Below are positions 1 through 8,608 of a stretch of 64,000 nucleotides of DNA, piece by piece; position 1 is the first letter of the stretch, and every line of letters starts with the position of its first letter. The notes beneath the pieces were generated by a model. The model had not been told where the DNA came from. It was given only the letters and a program-made list of their open reading frames with translations, and searched no databases. The stretch is taken from contig NZ_SZZH01000003.1 of assembly GCF_005298075.1 (NCBI RefSeq), positions 620,001-684,000 of the forward strand. Direction: 5' to 3'. A program made the position numbers and the translations under genes. The stretch comes from Nakamurella flava. Lineage in GTDB: Bacteria > Actinomycetota > Actinomycetes > Mycobacteriales > Nakamurellaceae.

Positions 1-970
1 TCTTCATGATCTGGTTCAGGTGGACGTCGGCCAGGGCCAGGTTCGTCTCGAACGCACTCGACAGCTCGTCCCGCAGGGCCATCGTGCTGTCCGCCGCATG
101 CGCGGCGTGATCGCGGACGTCGGCGAACCGTCGGGCCGTCTCCGGCCGGATCAGCCGGGCCAGCGGGTCGTCGTCCGTGCGTTCGGCGTCGCCGTCCCCG
201 GGATCGGCCGTCGGTGTGGGCTCGGACCGGGTGGCCGCCCCCGCGAGTTCGGTCGTCACGTCGACCATCGGTGACGTCACCCGCCGGATCGCGGTGACGG
301 CCTGACGGAGCCGGAACGCCTGCAGCTGGTCGGCCTTGGACAGCGGGTGGTCGTCGAAGAGCAACTCCGACAGGTGCTCGGCGCACTGCTCCATGGCCAG
401 CAGTGTCGTGCCGTATCCGTCGACCAGCACGTCGAGCACGGTGTGCAGGGCGAGATCGGCCGCCCGGGGATGGAAATGCTGGTCGGGGGAGCGTCGCCGG
501 ACCGCGGCGATAAGTTCGGCGGCCGGTCCGTCGTCGGCCAGCAGGACGAGCAGGCGGGGGGCGGCGATCATCGACACCCGGTCGACCAGCAGCCGGGTCG
601 ACGGCACGTCGAAGCGGACGGCGGCGGTGACCACGATGACGGTCTCACCGAGGGTGTCGACCTTGGGCGGCTCACGATCGTCCAACAGGTCCTCGATGGC
701 CAGCTGATCCAGGCCCAGCAGATCGGCCGCGGCCTGCAGATCCCCGCCGGACTGCCGGGGCAACAGCCACCAGGCCCGGGCCTCCGGTTCGCGGTGCAAC
801 ACCTCGAGGATCCGCGTCGGCGCGCAGTCCCGCTCGACCGTGCCGTCGGGCCGCCACAGCACCGCTCGCGGCGGCGCGCCGGTCGGCGCCGAAGGCACCG
901 CCGCATTCGCCGCCGGGGACGCGACGAAGGGGGGTTGCGCGGAGGCGTGGCCACGCCCGTCGACGGTCAT
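1..970 (-). CDS. CorA-family divalent metal transporter, C-terminus cut by window edge
   Basis: The reverse strand reads without a stop from an ATG at 970 to the left edge, about 323 codons. The protein has a long soluble N-terminal part and then a helical stretch ending in LALADVHLNQIMK. That matches the long alpha-helix leading into the first membrane segment of CorA Mg2+/Co2+ channels. The two membrane helices and the GMN selectivity motif should lie just beyond the edge, so the assignment rests on the cytoplasmic domain only. The gene starts 52 bases after thiD on the same strand and could be read through from the thiamin operon. A run of acidic and Asp/Glu/Pro-rich residues separates the two parts of the soluble domain. 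The protein family is fairly clear; the substrate is not. Confidence 0.8.
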   Translation of the reverse strand, partial: MTVDGRGHASAQPPFVASPAANAAVPSAPTGAPPRAVLWRPDGTVERDCAPTRILEVLHREPEARAWWLLPRQSGGDLQAAADLLGLDQLAIEDLLDDREPPKVDTLGETVIVVTAAVRFDVPSTRLLVDRVSMIAAPRLLVLLADDGPAAELIAAVRRRSPDQHFHPRAADLALHTVLDVLVDGYGTTLLAMEQCAEHLSELLFDDHPLSKADQLQAFRLRQAVTAIRRVTSPMVDVTTELAGAATRSEPTPTADPGDGDAERTDDDPLARLIRPETARRFADVRDHAAHAADSTMALRDELSSAFETNLALADVHLNQIMK

Positions 971-1022
971 GCCGCGATTGTGCGCCGACGACAGGGGACG
1001 GATGTCGGAGCGCGGAGGGTGA

Positions 1023-1931
1023 TCACCTCGACCGGTGAGCACCAGCCGGTGGCCACACCTCGGCGAAGTGGTGGACCGGCCCGTGTCCCGGCGACCGACC
1101 ATCGGTGTCCGGCCGGCCGATCTGCAGGTCGTCCGCGTGTCGCAGGGCCCGGGTCAGGTAGTCCTTGGCCCGCCGGACGGCGATGACCCAGTCCGGGCTC
1201 ACCGGCCGCAGGGCCGCGATGGCCGACGACAGTGTGCAGCCGGTGCCGTGGGTGTTGACGGTGTCGATCCGTTCCCCGCCGATCTCGTGCACCGTGCCGT
1301 CCGCGTCGACCAGCACGTCGATCGAACGGTCGCCGGTCGGGCCCCCAGGATGGGCCAGGTGACCGCCCTTGAGCAGCACCCGCCGGGCGCCGAGACCACG
1401 CAGGGCCAGAGCCTGCGTCCGGAGATCGTCGATCGTGGTGGCCCGATCCACCCCGAGCAGGGCGGCGGCCTCGTCGACGTTCGGGGTGATGAGATCGGCG
1501 GCCGGGACCAGTCGACGGCGCACGACGTCCTCGGCGTCGGCGGCCAGCAACCGGTCGCCCGAGGTCGCGATCATCACCGGATCGAGGACCACGACGGCAC
1601 CCGACCCACCCGCCGCGAGCTCGGCCAGACCGTCGGCGATGGCCGCCGCGATCGCCCCGTCGGCGACCATCCCGATCTTGATCGCGTCGAGCTCCACGTC
1701 CGCGACGAGGGTGTCGAACTGCGCCCGCACGAAGTCGGCCGGCACCGCGTGCACGCCGGTGACTCCCCGGGTGTTCTGGGCGGTGAGTGCGGTCAGTACG
1801 GCGCAGCCGTAGGCGCCGAGCGCACTGAGCGTCTTGAGGTCGGCCTGGATGCCGGCCCCGCCACTGGGGTCGGACCCGGCGATCGTGGCGACCACCGGGG
1901 GATGACCGGTCGGCCGCGCGCGGCCCGTCAC
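1023..1931 (-). CDS. thiD: Hydroxymethylpyrimidine/phosphomethylpyrimidine kinase
   Basis: 302 aa ribokinase-fold enzyme that phosphorylates HMP and HMP-P to HMP-PP, the pyrimidine half of thiamin. The N-terminus carries AGSDPSGGAGIQAD, the substrate-binding signature of ThiD. Further on are TALTAQNT and, near the C-terminus, NTHGTGCTLSSAIAA, with the anion-hole GTGC and a catalytic Asp position replaced or shifted as is usual for the family. Length is slightly above the usual 265-275 because of a C-terminal extension. It is the last gene of thiM-thiE-thiD; its ATG overlaps the thiE stop as ATGA, so the two are translationally coupled. Expression should follow the TPP riboswitch ahead of thiM. 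Confidence 0.96.
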   Translation of the reverse strand: MTGRARPTGHPPVVATIAGSDPSGGAGIQADLKTLSALGAYGCAVLTALTAQNTRGVTGVHAVPADFVRAQFDTLVADVELDAIKIGMVADGAIAAAIADGLAELAAGGSGAVVVLDPVMIATSGDRLLAADAEDVVRRRLVPAADLITPNVDEAAALLGVDRATTIDDLRTQALALRGLGARRVLLKGGHLAHPGGPTGDRSIDVLVDADGTVHEIGGERIDTVNTHGTGCTLSSAIAALRPVSPDWVIAVRRAKDYLTRALRHADDLQIGRPDTDGRSPGHGPVHHFAEVWPPAGAHRSR

Positions 1932-2641
1932 GCCCCCCGCCCCCCACCATCACGGGCGGCGGCCGCGGCCAGCTCCCAGCTCGAGACCAGTTCCCGGGCT
2001 GCGCTGTCCGGATCTTCTCGCCCGCAGATCGCCGAGATCACTGCGGCACCGACCGCGCCGGATCGCGCGACCGTGGCCAGATCTGCGACGCCGATACCGC
2101 CGATGGCCACCGCCGGTACGGGGCTGGCCGCGCAGACCGCGGCGAGACCAGCCCAGCCCATCGCCGGCGCGGCGTCGGTCTTTGACGGGGTGTCCCGGAT
2201 GGGTCCGACCCCGAGCAGGTCGACCGTCCCGGCGGGCAGGGCGAGCGCATCGGCCAGTTCCCGCTCGTTCGAGATCGACAGGCCCACGTGGGCCTGCGGG
2301 CCGAGCAGGGCCCGGGCGTCCCGGGGATCGAGATCCCGCTGGCCGACGTGCACCCCGGCCGCCCCGACGACGATCGCCACGTCGGCCCGGTCGTTGACGA
2401 CCAGCGGGACGCCGAACGGATCGAGTGCCGCCCGCAACGCCCGGCCGAGGGCCACGAGCTCGCGAGTCGTCGCCGACGGGTCGCGCAACTGGACGGTCCG
2501 GACGCCACCGGCGGCGGCGGCGGCCGCGGTCGCCGCGACCCCCTCCCGATCACCGCACAGGCCGGTGTCGGTCACCAGGTAGATGCCGGAACCCGTTGCC
2601 GCGGAGATCCTCCCGTCGATGTCGACCGACAAGGCCGTCAT
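1928..2641 (-). CDS. thiE: Thiamin-phosphate synthase
   Basis: 237 aa TIM-barrel enzyme joining HMP-PP and HET-P to thiamin monophosphate. Visible signatures are VQLRDPSA near residue 50 (the family has VQLR with a basic or polar residue following), VNDRADVA, GVHVGQRDL, and the phosphate-binding loop VPAVAIGGIG with GAVGAAVISAI after it. Length is typical for actinobacterial ThiE. It overlaps thiM upstream and thiD downstream by four bases each (ATGA), so the three genes form one tightly coupled salvage operon. No thiC, thiG or thiS is adjacent, which points to salvage rather than de novo synthesis at this locus. Confidence 0.96.
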   Translation of the reverse strand: MTALSVDIDGRISAATGSGIYLVTDTGLCGDREGVAATAAAAAAGGVRTVQLRDPSATTRELVALGRALRAALDPFGVPLVVNDRADVAIVVGAAGVHVGQRDLDPRDARALLGPQAHVGLSISNERELADALALPAGTVDLLGVGPIRDTPSKTDAAPAMGWAGLAAVCAASPVPAVAIGGIGVADLATVARSGAVGAAVISAICGREDPDSAARELVSSWELAAAAARDGGGRGA

Positions 2642-3456
2642 CGCAGACCGGCTCGCGCCGCGACGTCCTCGGGGCGGACGTCGGACATCCGGTCCAGCAG
2701 CGCGACAGCGAAGGAGCCGGGGCCGGTGTGGTCGGCCGCGGCCAGATCCCCGGCGACACAGACCAGTGCGGTGCCGGCGACCGCGCCGACGAACGGATCA
2801 CCAGAGGCGGCGACCGCTGCGCCGATCAAGGCCCCGAGAGAGCACCCCACGCCGGTCACCCGGGTCAGCAAGGGGTGCCCCGCGTCGACCCGGGCGGTGC
2901 GGTGGCCGTCGGTGATGTAGTCGACCGGTCCGCTGACCGCGACCACGGTTCCCAACTCGGCGGCGAGCGTGCGGGCCGTCTGGGCGACCTCCTCCGGGCT
3001 GGCTGTCGAATCGACTCCGCGGCCGCCGAGACCCCCGGCCAGGGCGCCGATCTCGGACGCGTTGCCCCGGATCACGGCGGGGGAGCGGCGGGCCCACGAC
3101 CGGGCCAGGTCGGTGCGCAGCGGCAGTGCGCCGATGGCCACCGGATCCATCACCCACGGCACCCCGGCCGCTACGGCCGCGCCGATGGCCACGTCCATGC
3201 CCTCGGCCTGGGCGCTGGTGACCGTGCCCAGGTTGATGAGCAGCGCGCCGGCCACCCCGGCCAGCACGCCGCTCTCGGCCGGGTCGTTGACCATCGCCGG
3301 GGCCGCACCCGCGGCCAGCAGGACATTGGCGGTGAAGTTCGCGACGACGGTGTTGGTGATGCAGTGCACCAGCGGCGACGTCGCCCGCACGGCGGCGATG
3401 GCGGACGCCACCTCGTCCGTCGTCACGGCGGCACCGTGGGGGTCGGTGGAGTTCAC
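2638..3456 (-). CDS. thiM: Hydroxyethylthiazole kinase
   Basis: 272 aa with the GTG start chosen here. ThiM phosphorylates the thiazole alcohol HET. The sequence has PLVHCITNTVVANFTAN near the N-terminus, PAMVNDPAES, VMDPVAIGALPLR, IRGNASEI and VTGVGCSLGALIGA, all hallmark ThiM blocks including the Cys of the GxGC motif. The open frame extends upstream to 3495, but those extra codons lie inside the TPP riboswitch (conserved GCGAAGGGA), so they cannot be normal coding sequence. GTG at 3456 follows AAGGGA by seven bases, and that ribosome-binding site is itself the 3' strand of the riboswitch. First gene of thiMED. Confidence 0.95.
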   Translation of the reverse strand: MNSTDPHGAAVTTDEVASAIAAVRATSPLVHCITNTVVANFTANVLLAAGAAPAMVNDPAESGVLAGVAGALLINLGTVTSAQAEGMDVAIGAAVAAGVPWVMDPVAIGALPLRTDLARSWARRSPAVIRGNASEIGALAGGLGGRGVDSTASPEEVAQTARTLAAELGTVVAVSGPVDYITDGHRTARVDAGHPLLTRVTGVGCSLGALIGAAVAASGDPFVGAVAGTALVCVAGDLAAADHTGPGSFAVALLDRMSDVRPEDVAARAGLR

Positions 3457-3457
3457 A

Positions 3458-3552
3458 GGGCGTCCCTTCGCAAGCATGACCTCGACAGGTTCCACGGGTG
3501 CTTCTCAGTCGGCGGGCCGCCCGTGAGGCGGCTCCGACGCCCCGCGCCGCCG
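3458..3552 (-). ncRNA. TPP riboswitch (THI element) upstream of thiM
   Basis: On the minus strand the leader contains the three conserved TPP-aptamer blocks in order: CTGAGA (3503-3508), ACCCGTGGAACCTG shortly after it, and GCGAAGGGACG (3461-3471). CTGAGA is preceded by a P3-type hairpin (GCCGCC ... GGGCGGC, flanked by TCGG/CCGA). The 5' boundary is approximate. The AAGGGA of the last block doubles as the thiM Shine-Dalgarno, implying translational control: TPP binding would sequester the ribosome site. The motif is well established for thiamin genes; that it works here is inferred. Confidence 0.9.
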
Positions 3553-5028
3553 TCCACCGTAGCCGTCGGCGTCACGTCGGGCGGACCGGCCGGTGTGCCG
3601 CCCAGTGCTGGCGGAACATGTCGACGGGCCGCGCGGCCCGGCCCAGGTGAAGGCCGCGATGTCGTCGGCCGTCGGCGAGTCCGTCAGGCGGACGTCGCTC
3701 CAGCGGACCTGGGACCACCCGCCCTGGCGGGACTCGGCGACCAACCAGCCGGTCTCGGCGTCGACGACCACCCGGTCGACCGCCCAGCCCGCCCGGGCCG
3801 GTCCCGGCATCGTGTACGTCCAGCACGGCTTCCCGAACGCCGTGATGGCCCTGACCTCCCCGATCGGATCCGCGCCGTCCAGCAGGGCCTGCCACCCGGC
3901 GGGACGGGGCGGGGAGGGCGGACCCGGGTCGTCCCGGGCCGTCGACTCCACCGCGGTGAGTTCCCGGTCGCCCGGGACTCGGAAGGAGTCGGTCGGCCAG
4001 AGGGGGAAGCGCCACTGCCGTCGGCCGCTGCGGATCGACAGGGGCCTACCGTCCGGCAACTCGTCCCGCTCGGCGCCGTCCGGATGCTCCTCCGACGGGC
4101 CGAACCGGCAAATGACGGTGCGGCGGTGCAGGGTGATCACCTCTCCGGCGCTGATCAGATCGGTGTCCTGCGTCGTCCACTCGTGGGGGTGCCGCGGCGG
4201 TCGGAACCCGGGCGGCAACTGCGCACTCTTGTCGGCCGTGTGCCCGGCCGCGACGAGCAGCGTGCCCGGCGCCACCGGTTGCACCGCCGCCAGGAGGGCA
4301 CGGAGATCGTTCACCGGGAGGATGCGGCCCCGTCCCTGATGTCGTCGGTCGCGTGCCGCTTCGTGCGGGGTGAGCCCGGTCAGTTCCATCAGCAACGCGT
4401 GCTCATGGACCTCGACGGGCGGGTCGTCGGATTCGGGGTAGTCCCAGAATCGCGGCGGACCCAGTGCCTCTCGGCGGGCCGTCCGGGCGAGAACCGTTCG
4501 GCTCCGATGGTTCTCGATCCGTGAGCGCCGACCCAGGATGGTCATGCCGAGCACGCGGGCGCCGATGTAGGGGAACTCCGCGTCGGGTCCGCCGCCGTGC
4601 CGCCCGCCGAGCAACCGGCCCCGCAGGAGCAGCCTTCGCCCGACGAGAACGTCGGTGACCGACGCCGCCGGCACCCTCGCGCGACCCCGAACGGGGTCGA
4701 GCCAGACGAACTCGCCCCGCTCGTCCGGCTGCCACCAGGCGACGAGATCCCCGCTGCGCAGTTCCAATGCGGTCGATCCGTTTGTCAGCTCCGCGCGCGA
4801 ACGGATCGTCCAGTGGTGGGAAAAGACCCCCTGCTCGTCCGAGTCCGGCAGTGGGGCCTCGACGTGGGGAACGAAAGTCCAGCGCCACCAGGTTGTTCCG
4901 CCCACCACGGGTAGCGGGGCGCAACACCCGAATTCCCACTGGTCGACGAGCCCAAGAATGCGGTGGGTCGGGGTGAAGACGCCGAACGGCGTCGACGGCC
5001 CCGTCATGCGGCGAGGGTGGTGTCCCAT
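3505..5028 (-). CDS. Uncharacterised protein, probable C-terminal frameshift
   Basis: The open frame encodes 507 aa with no confident family. The N-terminus has VDQWEFGCCAPLPVVGG followed by a Trp-rich strand, reminiscent of the small actinobacterial DUF6578-type motif (tentative). The last 45 codons look wrong: they are Arg/Ser/Thr/Gly-rich, lose the G/C third-position bias, and the stop at 3505 falls inside the TPP riboswitch. One base away, the same DNA reads PVDMFRQHWAAHRPVRPT and stops at 3572 with nearly all third positions G or C. A one-base indel near 3630-3640, in a GC-rich run, would give a natural end there. Start is ambiguous: ATG at 5028, or ATG at 5007, which overlaps the stop of an 11-codon mini-ORF (5039-5004). 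Confidence 0.6.
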   Translation of the reverse strand: MGHHPRRMTGPSTPFGVFTPTHRILGLVDQWEFGCCAPLPVVGGTTWWRWTFVPHVEAPLPDSDEQGVFSHHWTIRSRAELTNGSTALELRSGDLVAWWQPDERGEFVWLDPVRGRARVPAASVTDVLVGRRLLLRGRLLGGRHGGGPDAEFPYIGARVLGMTILGRRSRIENHRSRTVLARTARREALGPPRFWDYPESDDPPVEVHEHALLMELTGLTPHEAARDRRHQGRGRILPVNDLRALLAAVQPVAPGTLLVAAGHTADKSAQLPPGFRPPRHPHEWTTQDTDLISAGEVITLHRRTVICRFGPSEEHPDGAERDELPDGRPLSIRSGRRQWRFPLWPTDSFRVPGDRELTAVESTARDDPGPPSPPRPAGWQALLDGADPIGEVRAITAFGKPCWTYTMPGPARAGWAVDRVVVDAETGWLVAESRQGGWSQVRWSDVRLTDSPTADDIAAFTWAGPRGPSTCSASTGRHTGRSARRDADGYGGRRRGASEPPHGRPAD

Positions 5029-5113
5029 CTGCTGTTCATGCCTCGACGATAGTCCCCGCCGTCAAGCAGGACCCCCGTGGTTCTGACAGTCGAGCCAGGG
5101 CATTCATTTTCGC

Positions 5114-6205
5114 TCAGGACGCTGGGCCGATCGACACCTGCCCGCCGGTGTAGTCCCACGTGACGGTCCGCCCGTAGAAGAACGGCAGGCCGGTGTTGTA
5201 CTGGGCGACCGGCCCCAGTTGGACGAGCTGCACGAGGTCCTTGCCCTTGGTCAGGCCGGTGGCGAAGCTCCAGAGCGGCGGGCCCGTCGGGCCCGCCACG
5301 GTGACGGTCTGGCCCGGGGCCAGATACGGCTTGCCGTCGAATGCGAGGCTGCCGAACGTCGAGATGTTCAGCCCCGGCGCGGACTCCCCGATGTCGAGAT
5401 CGGTGACCCCGCAGTTCTGCGCCGCACCACCGACCGTCCAGCACAGGGACGGGCTCTTGGCGAAGCCGGGGTATCCCGGCGGAGGGGACCCGCCCGGCTC
5501 GATCGGCGTCAGCGTAGCGGTCACCGCACCGGCCGGGACGGCCGCCGGGCCCAACGTCCACGTCCCCGTCGGCGGTGAGTCGGCGCCGATCTGCAGGGCG
5601 AAGCCCGCGTTGTACGGCGCCGGCAACTGCAGGTTGGGCGCGAAGATCGACTGACCCGCGAACGTCGCACCATTGGCCGACGAGATGCCCATGATGCCCT
5701 GGGTGCCGTTGCTGAAGAAGTCCGTCGTCGAGCCGGAGGTGTCGGCCACCACGATCGCGATCGGATTCGCGGTGCTCACCCCGCCGATGGCGACGGTCGC
5801 CGATTCCACCGTCCCCTGCACGGTCCCGCCGGTGAACGTCGTGGTGAAGGGCGTCCCGTCCGAGGTGGTCTCCGGCCCGACGGCCGACGACGCGACGATC
5901 AACCCGGACGAGCCGGTGTCCAGGACGACCGGAACCGGGTCACCGCCCCCGATGCTGACCGTCACCGTGATCTTGGGCGTGCCGTCGACCGTGATGGTCG
6001 AGAAGGGGACGGACAACGGCGAGCCCGTGGCGGCCATCGCGCTCGCCGTCGACAATGCCGACCCGGCCACGGTGCTCCCCGAGGGGGAGGTCGACGCTGT
6101 CCCGGGGGTGGCGGTCGAGCCCGAACAGCCGACCAGCGCCAGGGCCAGCAACGCCGCGACGGCCATGGCAGCGCCCAGCGGGCGCTTGCTCCGCCGCCGT
6201 CCCAC
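5114..6205 (-). CDS. Secreted lipoprotein with pepsin-like DTGSSG motif (paralogue 1)
   Basis: About 363 aa. A basic start (RRRSKR), a hydrophobic helix and the lipobox LVGC place Cys27 as the lipidated residue, so the protein should sit on the outer face of the membrane. A Ser/Thr/Gly-rich linker follows. Then comes VPVVLDTGSSGLIV (Asp about 96), the active-site strand of pepsin/retropepsin folds, and a second, degenerate site DLDIGESAPGL in the C-terminal half. The layout resembles DUF3443-type proteins. Two Cys (LCWTVGG and NCGVTDLD) are conserved in all three paralogues and may pair. Start GTG 6205 has GGGGA five bases upstream; GTG 6217 is the alternative. It follows paralogue 2 almost directly. 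Protease activity is not shown. Confidence 0.75.
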   Translation of the reverse strand: MGRRRSKRPLGAAMAVAALLALALVGCSGSTATPGTASTSPSGSTVAGSALSTASAMAATGSPLSVPFSTITVDGTPKITVTVSIGGGDPVPVVLDTGSSGLIVASSAVGPETTSDGTPFTTTFTGGTVQGTVESATVAIGGVSTANPIAIVVADTSGSTTDFFSNGTQGIMGISSANGATFAGQSIFAPNLQLPAPYNAGFALQIGADSPPTGTWTLGPAAVPAGAVTATLTPIEPGGSPPPGYPGFAKSPSLCWTVGGAAQNCGVTDLDIGESAPGLNISTFGSLAFDGKPYLAPGQTVTVAGPTGPPLWSFATGLTKGKDLVQLVQLGPVAQYNTGLPFFYGRTVTWDYTGGQVSIGPAS

Positions 6206-6218
6206 GATCGTCCCCACG

Positions 6219-7286
6219 TCAGGCCGCCGGGCCGAGGAGGAGCTCGCCGCCGGCGTAGTTCCAGGCGACGGTGCGGCCGTAGAAGAACGGCAGACCGGTG
6301 TTGAACTGCGTGTTCTCGCCGAGGGACGACAGCTTGACGGCGTCCGTCCCGACCGTCTGGCCCGTCGTGAAGGACCACAGCGGGGCACCGTTCGGCGGGG
6401 CCACCGCGATCGACTGCCCGGACGGCAGGACCGTGTGCACCGGACCGTCCGCCGCGTAGGTGGTCGCGTTCAGCGCCGGCGAGTCGTTGCCGGTGTCGAG
6501 GTCCGTCGGCCCGCAGCTCGCCGCCTTGCCGCCGATGGTCCAGCAGAGGTCCACGTCCTGGGCGAAACCCGGGAAGCCCTCGGGGGTCGCGCTGCTTCCC
6601 GGTGTCTGGGCCACCAGGGGGATCGATGTCGCGCCGGCGGGCGGCGTCACCGGGCCGAGTGACCACGTCCCGGTGGCGCCGGCCGTTGCGGCCACCTGCA
6701 GCGTCGACCCCGCGTTGTACGGGGCGGCCATCTGCAGAGTGGGGGCCAGCATCGCCTGGCCCCCGTCGTTGGTCGTCGCCACCCCGAGGATGCCCTTCAT
6801 CCCGGAGGCGAACGCGGTCGGTGCGCTGGAGGAATCGACCAGTCCGACGGTGATGGGCTGCGGGGTGCTCAGTTCGCCGATGGTGACGACGGCCGACCCG
6901 AGCGAACCGCTGACCGGTCCGCTCACGTAGTGCTGGGTGAAGGGTCCGCCGGTCGCAGAGGTCTGCGGCCCGGCGACCGAGGCGTCGATGAGCAGGCCGG
7001 CCGACCCGGTGTCGAGCATGACCGGTACCGGATCACCGCCCCCCACGGAGATCTGGACCGAGACGATGTTGTGCGAGCCGTCCGCCGTCGTCGTGATCGG
7101 CACGGACACCGCCGACCCCGTCGCCGCCAGGGCGCCAACGTCCGACGAGCCGCCGGAGTAGGCCGGACGCGACGCCCCGTTGGCGCACGCCGTCAGAGCG
7201 AGCAGGGCCGCCAGCCCGACGCCGGTCACCCGACCACGCGCCCGCCGCACCCTACCGACGGTCGAATGGTCCGTTCGCATCCGCAT
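6219..7286 (-). CDS. Secreted lipoprotein with pepsin-like DTGSAG motif (paralogue 2)
   Basis: 355 aa from the ATG at 7286, which has a GGGGGG run four bases upstream; GTG 7301 is possible. The signal peptide ends in the lipobox LTAC. VPVMLDTGSAGLLI gives the first Asp-Thr-Gly, and TDLDTGNDSPAL supplies a complete second DTG. This makes it the copy of the three most likely to keep both catalytic aspartates of a bilobal aspartic protease. The Cys pair (LCWTIGG, SCGPTDLD) and the C-terminal block FNTGLPFFYGRTVAWNY are shared with its neighbours. The stop is followed within 2-14 bases by the start of paralogue 1, so the two are probably co-transcribed. Confidence 0.75.
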   Translation of the reverse strand: MRMRTDHSTVGRVRRARGRVTGVGLAALLALTACANGASRPAYSGGSSDVGALAATGSAVSVPITTTADGSHNIVSVQISVGGGDPVPVMLDTGSAGLLIDASVAGPQTSATGGPFTQHYVSGPVSGSLGSAVVTIGELSTPQPITVGLVDSSSAPTAFASGMKGILGVATTNDGGQAMLAPTLQMAAPYNAGSTLQVAATAGATGTWSLGPVTPPAGATSIPLVAQTPGSSATPEGFPGFAQDVDLCWTIGGKAASCGPTDLDTGNDSPALNATTYAADGPVHTVLPSGQSIAVAPPNGAPLWSFTTGQTVGTDAVKLSSLGENTQFNTGLPFFYGRTVAWNYAGGELLLGPAA

Positions 7287-7410
7287 GGCGCCCCCCAGCA
7301 CCGGCGACGTCCCCGGACGGACGTCGTGACGTGCGCGACGTTATCGACGGGTCCGCCCCCCACGGTGACGAACCGCGTGGGCGTCCCCCGGAGGGGTCAT
7401 CGACGACCGG

Positions 7411-8499
7411 TCAGGCCTGCGGCCCGATCCAGACCTGGGCGGCCGGGTAGTTCCAGGCCACCGTGCGGCCGATCAGAAAGCCGAGGCCGGTGTTGAACTG
7501 GTTCGCCCCCAGCCCGGTGCCGACCCATCCGACCGTGTCGTCGGCGTAGCTCGAACCGGAGGTGAACGACCAGACGGTCGGGCCGCCCTGGACGCCGACG
7601 GTGACCGCGGTCCCGGCGCCGATCAGCTTCCCGCTGCCGGCCAGGCCGGCGAACTGGTCGCCGGTGAGGATGGCCGACGGCGACCCGGCGTCGATATCGG
7701 TCGGTCCGCAGACCGGGCCCGTGCTGCCCACCGTCCAGCAGAGCGGCACGCCCCGTTCCAACGCCGGGTAGCCCGCCGGCGCACCGGTCGACCCACCCGA
7801 CAGAGCTGCCAGGGCAACCGATGTCGCTCCCGACGGCGGTGTCACCGGCCCCAGCGTCCAGGTGCCGGTCTGACCGACCGGTGCGGCCTGCAGAGTGGAT
7901 CCGGCATTCAGCGGCGCCGGCAGCTGCAACTGCGGAGCGAACAGTGCCTGACCGGAGAACGAGTCGGCGTTGGCGGTGGCGATGCCCATGATCCCGACCG
8001 TGCCCGCCGGGAACTGGAACGTCGATGCGGAGTCGTCCCGCACGCCGATGGTGATCGGGGAGGAAGTGGTGGCCCCGCCGAGCGACACCGTGGCTGTACT
8101 GATGGCGCTCACCATGTTCCCGGACTCGTACTCGCTGGTCTGCGTCTGTGTGCCCTGGGTGACGTCCGGTCCGAGGGCGCTGGGATCCATGATGAGGCCG
8201 GACGAGCCGGTGTCCAGCCAGACCGTGGCCGGGGCGCCGCCGCCCACGCTGATCTGCGTGGTGAGGAACGGCTGGTCCTGCGGGCCGGCGACGGTCTGGA
8301 CCGGTATCGACACACCGGCTCCGGTGGCGGCCAGCGATGCGGCCGTCGCCGCGCCCGTCGGACCCGCCGTCGACCCGTTCCCGGCCGGGGTCGAGTTGCC
8401 GCACCCCGCCAACACCAGGGCCGCCGCCGCCAGACCAGCACCCGTCGACCACCTGACCCGGGAAGTCCTGTCGCCTAACGTCTTTCGCCATACCTGCAT
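7411..8499 (-). CDS. Secreted lipoprotein with pepsin-like DTGSSG motif (paralogue 3)
   Basis: 362 aa from the ATG at 8499, preceded by GGGGGGA seven bases upstream; codons further upstream in the same frame are unlikely. Lipobox LAGC. The first site reads ATVWLDTGSSGLIM and the second TDIDAGSPSAIL, where the Thr of DTG is lost. The conserved Cys pair (LCWTVGS, VCGPTDID) and the tail FNTGLGFLIGRTVAWNY are present. It is the first gene of the three in transcription order, separated from paralogue 2 by 124 bases with no obvious terminator. The proteins are clearly homologous but diverged, so the tandem array is not recent. Function is unknown; a surface protease or a binding protein with a pepsin-like fold are both possible. 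Confidence 0.75.
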   Translation of the reverse strand: MQVWRKTLGDRTSRVRWSTGAGLAAAALVLAGCGNSTPAGNGSTAGPTGAATAASLAATGAGVSIPVQTVAGPQDQPFLTTQISVGGGAPATVWLDTGSSGLIMDPSALGPDVTQGTQTQTSEYESGNMVSAISTATVSLGGATTSSPITIGVRDDSASTFQFPAGTVGIMGIATANADSFSGQALFAPQLQLPAPLNAGSTLQAAPVGQTGTWTLGPVTPPSGATSVALAALSGGSTGAPAGYPALERGVPLCWTVGSTGPVCGPTDIDAGSPSAILTGDQFAGLAGSGKLIGAGTAVTVGVQGGPTVWSFTSGSSYADDTVGWVGTGLGANQFNTGLGFLIGRTVAWNYPAAQVWIGPQA

Positions 8500-8608
8500 A
8501 CCGACGTCCCCCCGGACCCACGGTCCCGAGCGGCGTCGGGAGCTCATCTGCGAACGGTAGGACGAACAGCCCGCCGGCCGGCCCGCCGTCACCGAAGCGG
8601 GTGACGAT

